Below the pieces are notes generated by a model. It worked only from the letters and a program-made list of their open reading frames with translations. It searched no databases and was not told where the DNA came from. From Mycolicibacterium nivoides (GTDB lineage: Bacteria > Actinomycetota > Actinomycetes > Mycobacteriales > Mycobacteriaceae): 64,000 nucleotides of DNA. A program made the translations under genes and the position numbers. The stretch spans positions 496,001 through 560,000 of the forward strand of contig NZ_CP034072.1 of the NCBI RefSeq assembly GCF_003855255.1, in the 5' to 3' direction. This document shows positions 60,871 to 64,000 of this stretch, piece after piece; positions within the stretch are counted from its first letter, which is position 1, and every line of letters starts with the position of its first letter.

Positions 60871-62373
60871 GTGTCTGAGGCAATCGTGGGTACGACCGTG
60901 AAGACAGACGTCGTGCTGGTTGGGGCCGGCATCATGAGCGCAACCCTCGGCGCGCTGATCCGGCTGCTGGAGCCGGACTGGTCCATCACCATGATCGAGC
61001 GGCTCGACGGTGCCGCCGCGGAGAGCAGCGATCCGTGGAACAACGCGGGCACCGGGCACTCGGCGCTCTGTGAGCTGAACTACACCCCCGAGCTGTCCGA
61101 TGGTTCGATCGACACCACCAAGGCCATCAACGTCAACGAGCAATTCCAGGTGTCGCGGCAGTTCTGGGCCTACGCCGCCGAGAACGGCGTACTGCCCGAC
61201 GTCCGCGGCTTCCTCAACCCGATCCCGCACGTGAGTTTCGTGCACGGCGCCGGCAACGTCGACTACCTCAAGCGCCGTTACGAGGCGCTGGTCGGCAATC
61301 CGCTGTTCGCCTCGATGGAATTCATCGACGACAAGGACGAATTCGCCCGCCGGCTGCCGTTCATGGCCGCCAAGCGGGATTTCTCCGATCCGGTCGGGCT
61401 GAACTGGTCGCAGCACGGCACCGATGTCGACTTCGGCGCGCTCTCGCGCCAGCTGATCGGCTTCACCGCGCAGCGCGGGATGGACACCCTGTTCGGCCAC
61501 GAGGTGCGCAACCTGCGCAAGGAGTCGGACGGTAGCTGGACGCTCAAGGTGACCAACCGGCGCACCGGCCTCAAGCGCAAGTTCAACGCCAAGTTCGTGT
61601 TCGTCGGCGCCGGCGGCGGTGCGCTGCCGTTGTTGCAGAAGTCGGGCATCCCGGAGGCCAAGGGCTTCGGCGGTTTCCCGGTCGGCGGCGCGTTCCTGCG
61701 GACCAACAACCAGGCGCTGACCGCAGGCCACCAGGCCAAGGTGTACGGGCTGCCGCCGCTGGGTGCACCGCCGATGTCGGTGCCGCACCTGGACACCCGC
61801 GTGATCAACGGCAAGTCGTGGCTGCTGTTCGGCCCGTTCGCCGGCTGGACGCCGAAGTTCCTGAAGCAGGGCAAGTTCACCGACCTGCCGCTGTCGGTCA
61901 AGCCCAACAACATCATGTCGATGCTGGGTGTCGGACTCACCGAGATGGGCCTGGTCAACTACCTGGTCGGCCAGCTGTTGCTCAGTGAGGCCGCACGCGT
62001 CGATACGTTGCGGGAATTCGCGCCCAGCGCAGTCGATTCCGATTGGGAGCTGGACATCGCGGGCCAGCGTGTGCAGGTGATCAGGCGCAAGGGCGCGGGT
62101 GGTGTGCTGGAATTCGGCACCACCGTGCTCACGGCGGCCGACGGCAGCATCGCCGGTCTGCTGGGCGCCTCGCCCGGCGCGTCCACCGCGGTGCCGGCCA
62201 TGCTCGACGTGCTGGAGCGCTGCTTCACCGATCGCTACCAGAGCTGGCTGCCCAAGCTCAAGGAGATGGTCCCGTCACTCGGTACCAAGTTGTCCAACGA
62301 ACCCGGCCTGTTCGAAGAGGTCTGGGCGTGGGGGACCAAGGCGCTCCAACTGGACGTCCCTGTGACCGCGTGA
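60871..62373 (+). CDS. mqo: Malate:quinone oxidoreductase
   Basis: A 500-residue membrane-associated FAD enzyme that oxidises malate to oxaloacetate and passes electrons to the quinone pool. It has the FAD motif [51 protein letters not shown], the motif [19 protein letters not shown], and [19 protein letters not shown] near the C-terminus. GTG start at 60871 after GGACGAG. Length matches the family. Confidence 0.97.
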   Translation: MSEAIVGTTVKTDVVLVGAGIMSATLGALIRLLEPDWSITMIERLDGAAAESSDPWNNAGTGHSALCELNYTPELSDGSIDTTKAINVNEQFQVSRQFWAYAAENGVLPDVRGFLNPIPHVSFVHGAGNVDYLKRRYEALVGNPLFASMEFIDDKDEFARRLPFMAAKRDFSDPVGLNWSQHGTDVDFGALSRQLIGFTAQRGMDTLFGHEVRNLRKESDGSWTLKVTNRRTGLKRKFNAKFVFVGAGGGALPLLQKSGIPEAKGFGGFPVGGAFLRTNNQALTAGHQAKVYGLPPLGAPPMSVPHLDTRVINGKSWLLFGPFAGWTPKFLKQGKFTDLPLSVKPNNIMSMLGVGLTEMGLVNYLVGQLLLSEAARVDTLREFAPSAVDSDWELDIAGQRVQVIRRKGAGGVLEFGTTVLTAADGSIAGLLGASPGASTAVPAMLDVLERCFTDRYQSWLPKLKEMVPSLGTKLSNEPGLFEEVWAWGTKALQLDVPVTA

Positions 62374-62386
62374 CAGGGTCGGGCGG

Positions 62387-62854
62387 ATGACGGTCGCACT
62401 ACGCCGCAGCTGGGCCAAAGATCTCGACGTGCCAACGCTTTACGAGCTGCTCAAGCTTCGTGTCGAGGTGTTCGTGGTGGAGCAGGCCACGCCCTACCCG
62501 GAGCTCGACGGCCGCGACCTGCTCGCCGAGACGCGCCACTTCTGGCTGGAAAGCCCTGACGGAGAAGTCATTTCGACACTGCGTCTGATGGAGGAGCATC
62601 CCGGCGGCGAGAAGGCCTTCCGGATCGGCCGGGTGTGCACCAAACGCACCGATCGGGGCCGCGGGCACACCGCCAGGCTCATGCAGGCGGCGCTGGCCGA
62701 GGTCGGCGACTACCCGTGTCACATCAACGCCCAGACCTACCTGGTCGACATGTACGGCCGGCACGGATTCGTCCGTGACGGAGACGAATTCCTTGACGAC
62801 GGAATCCCGCACGTACCGATGGTGCGTGCCGGACGTGAGAGCGAGCCCAGCTGA
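62387..62854 (+). CDS. ElaA-type GNAT acetyltransferase (Rv2851c-like)
   Basis: A 155-residue GNAT protein of the ElaA group. It has [31 protein letters not shown], the acetyl-CoA loop [22 protein letters not shown] and the C-terminal [26 protein letters not shown] motif typical of the family. Substrate unknown. It starts 13 bases after mqo and 13 bases before the chelatase gene, so the three may share a transcript. Confidence 0.9.
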   Translation: MTVALRRSWAKDLDVPTLYELLKLRVEVFVVEQATPYPELDGRDLLAETRHFWLESPDGEVISTLRLMEEHPGGEKAFRIGRVCTKRTDRGRGHTARLMQAALAEVGDYPCHINAQTYLVDMYGRHGFVRDGDEFLDDGIPHVPMVRAGRESEPS

Positions 62855-62867
62855 TGACGGCGGTCCG

Positions 62868-64000
62868 ATGACGGTGGAGACCCACACCTACCCCTTCAGC
62901 GCACTTGTGGGGCAGGACCGGCTGCGGCTGGCCCTGCTGCTGTGCGCGGTGCACCCGGAGATCGGCGGCGTGCTGATCCGCGGCGAGAAGGGGACGGCGA
63001 AATCCACGGCGGTACGCGGCCTGGCCGCGGTGCTGTCCGCCGTCGACGACGACGCCCGGCTGGTCGAACTGCCGATCGGCGCGACCGAGGACCGGGTGGT
63101 CGGTTCACTGGACCTGCAGAAGGTGCTCCGGGACGGCGAGCACGCCTTCTCGCCGGGCCTGCTGGCCCGCGCCCACGGCGGCGTGCTCTACGTCGACGAG
63201 GTCAACCTGTTGCACGACCATCTGGTCGACGTTCTGCTCGATGCCGCCGCCATGGGGCGGGTACATGTTGAGCGCGAAGGGATTTCGCACTCACACGAGT
63301 CCCGCTTCGTCCTGATCGGCACCATGAACCCCGAGGAAGGCGAGTTGCGTCCGCAGCTGCTGGACCGTTTCGGGCTGACCGTGGACGTGGCCGCCTCGCG
63401 CGACGTCGACGTACGCGTCGAGGTGATCCGGGCCAGGATGGCGTTCGAGGCCGACCCGCGGGCTTTCGTCGATCGCCACGCCGCCGCCGACGCCGAGTTG
63501 GCCGAGCGTATTACCGCGGCCCGGGCCGCGATCGGCTCGGTGGTACTGCCTGACTCCGAACTGCGCCGTATCGCCGCGCTGTGCGCGGCATTCGACGTCG
63601 ACGGGATGCGCGCCGACCTGGTGGTCGCGCGCACCGCCGTCGCCCATGCGGCCTGGCGCGGTGCCACCACGGTCGCCGAGGAGGACATCCGGGTGGCTGC
63701 CGAACTGGCACTGCCACACCGGCGCCGTCGCGATCCTTTCGACGATCCGGGGCTGGATCCCGAGCGTCTTGAAGAGGCCATGCAGCAGGCGGGGGAGTCC
63801 GCCGAGCAGTCGGGGCAGGATGGCGGGCCGCCAGACCCGGAGATCGATCCCGACTTCGACCCGCCTGGGGGCGGAGCCGATGCCGGTTCCGAAAGTGGCG
63901 CGCCGCAGGGCAATTCGAAACAGTCTTCTACACGTCAGAGCGCCCCGCCATCGGCGGTGTTCCGGACCAGGGCACTGGTGGTGCCCGGGGTCGGTGAGGG
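62868..64000 (+). CDS. Mg-chelatase-like AAA+ protein (Rv2850c-like), cut by the window end
   Basis: The first 377 codons of a BchI/BchD-like protein. The AAA+ module has Walker [38 protein letters not shown] (Walker B and insertion) and [20 protein letters not shown] (sensor and arginine finger). A Pro/Gly/Asp-rich acidic linker ([13 protein letters not shown]) follows, leading to the integrin-I-like part beyond the window. It would insert a metal (cobalt or magnesium) with an ATPase partner; in mycobacteria it lies next to cobO, consistent with a cobalamin link. ATG at 62868. Confidence 0.93.
   Translation, partial: MTVETHTYPFSALVGQDRLRLALLLCAVHPEIGGVLIRGEKGTAKSTAVRGLAAVLSAVDDDARLVELPIGATEDRVVGSLDLQKVLRDGEHAFSPGLLARAHGGVLYVDEVNLLHDHLVDVLLDAAAMGRVHVEREGISHSHESRFVLIGTMNPEEGELRPQLLDRFGLTVDVAASRDVDVRVEVIRARMAFEADPRAFVDRHAAADAELAERITAARAAIGSVVLPDSELRRIAALCAAFDVDGMRADLVVARTAVAHAAWRGATTVAEEDIRVAAELALPHRRRRDPFDDPGLDPERLEEAMQQAGESAEQSGQDGGPPDPEIDPDFDPPGGGADAGSESGAPQGNSKQSSTRQSAPPSAVFRTRALVVPGVGE

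Noticed and set aside
1..64000. CRISPR array, prophage, tRNA or rRNA genes
   Set aside because: No regularly spaced repeats with unique spacers, no integrase or phage structural genes and no cloverleaf or rRNA sequence were recognised on either strand.

Overview
The window is high-GC actinobacterial DNA from a mycobacterium, most likely an environmental fast grower of the Mycolicibacterium type. The main evidence is gene order. From about 22.4 kb to the right end it holds, interrupted by insertions, the series I remember from M. tuberculosis Rv2876 to Rv2850c: DUF2631 protein, dxr-rip1-ispG-GNAT, PBP lipoprotein, mapB, a glnA4-type ligase with amidotransferase, aldehyde dehydrogenase and SDR, nicT, mtr, an alpha/beta hydrolase, mqo, GNAT and Mg-chelatase. 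Mycothione reductase, F420-type (LLM and Ddn) enzymes and the dxr-rip1-ispG operon are also typical of mycobacteria. The Rv numbers are from memory. No rRNA, tRNA, CRISPR array or insertion sequence was found, and no gene-free stretch exceeds 300 bases.

Left part (1-18 kb): an accessory catabolic island. It holds an aldehyde dehydrogenase, two closely related TetR repressors, an ecdysteroid-kinase-like phosphotransferase, a CaiB-type CoA-transferase, a cytoplasmic GH3 glycosidase, two intact P450s, a 3Fe-4S ferredoxin and a P450 remnant. It also holds a thioesterase, an SMP-30 lactonase, and a seven-gene forward operon (NIPSNAP-like protein, P450, alcohol dehydrogenase, HpcH/HpaI aldolase, SDR, Baeyer-Villiger monooxygenase, esterase). 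Together these could remove a sugar from, hydroxylate, oxidise, ring-cleave and thioesterify a bulky hydrophobic alcohol or ketone of steroid or terpenoid type. The substrate is inference.

The main discovery is a shared control element. TTTACA and TGTCAC or TGTAAA half-sites, always separated by exactly 14 bases, occur five times (1306, 3182, 7203, 10996, 20787). Each lies in a promoter gap and four of the five gaps are divergent. The fifth site extends the regulon to a DUF427/SRPBCC pair and an unknown-protein/thioesterase pair at 19.5-22.4 kb. The two TetR proteins share an identical recognition-helix region and are the obvious candidate binders.

Middle (22-41 kb): conserved core genes alternate with small regulatory modules. 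These are a photolyase; an LLM oxidoreductase; a ribbon-helix-helix protein with a three-half-site operator beside a DUF4097 protein; an ECF41-type sigma factor divergent from an NmrA-like SDR and Ddn-like protein, with matching promoters in both directions; the MEP-pathway genes dxr and ispG around the site-2 protease rip1; a TetR/thioredoxin-like divergent pair with a 10-bp palindromic operator; a PBP lipoprotein; methionine aminopeptidase; and cobyric acid synthase.

Right part (41-64 kb): a two-gene operon for the osmolyte N-acetylglutaminylglutamine amide, a SWIM/SNF2 helicase, a polyamine/GABA-type gamma-glutamyl catabolic block, an ArsR sensor with a NicT transporter, mycothione reductase, an F420-type oxidoreductase divergent from a TetR with a GGAGAC operator, malate:quinone oxidoreductase, and the start of a Mg-chelatase-like protein. 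Two convergent gene junctions (19.4 kb and 41.2 kb) carry unusual tandem repeats that duplicate the end of a gene.
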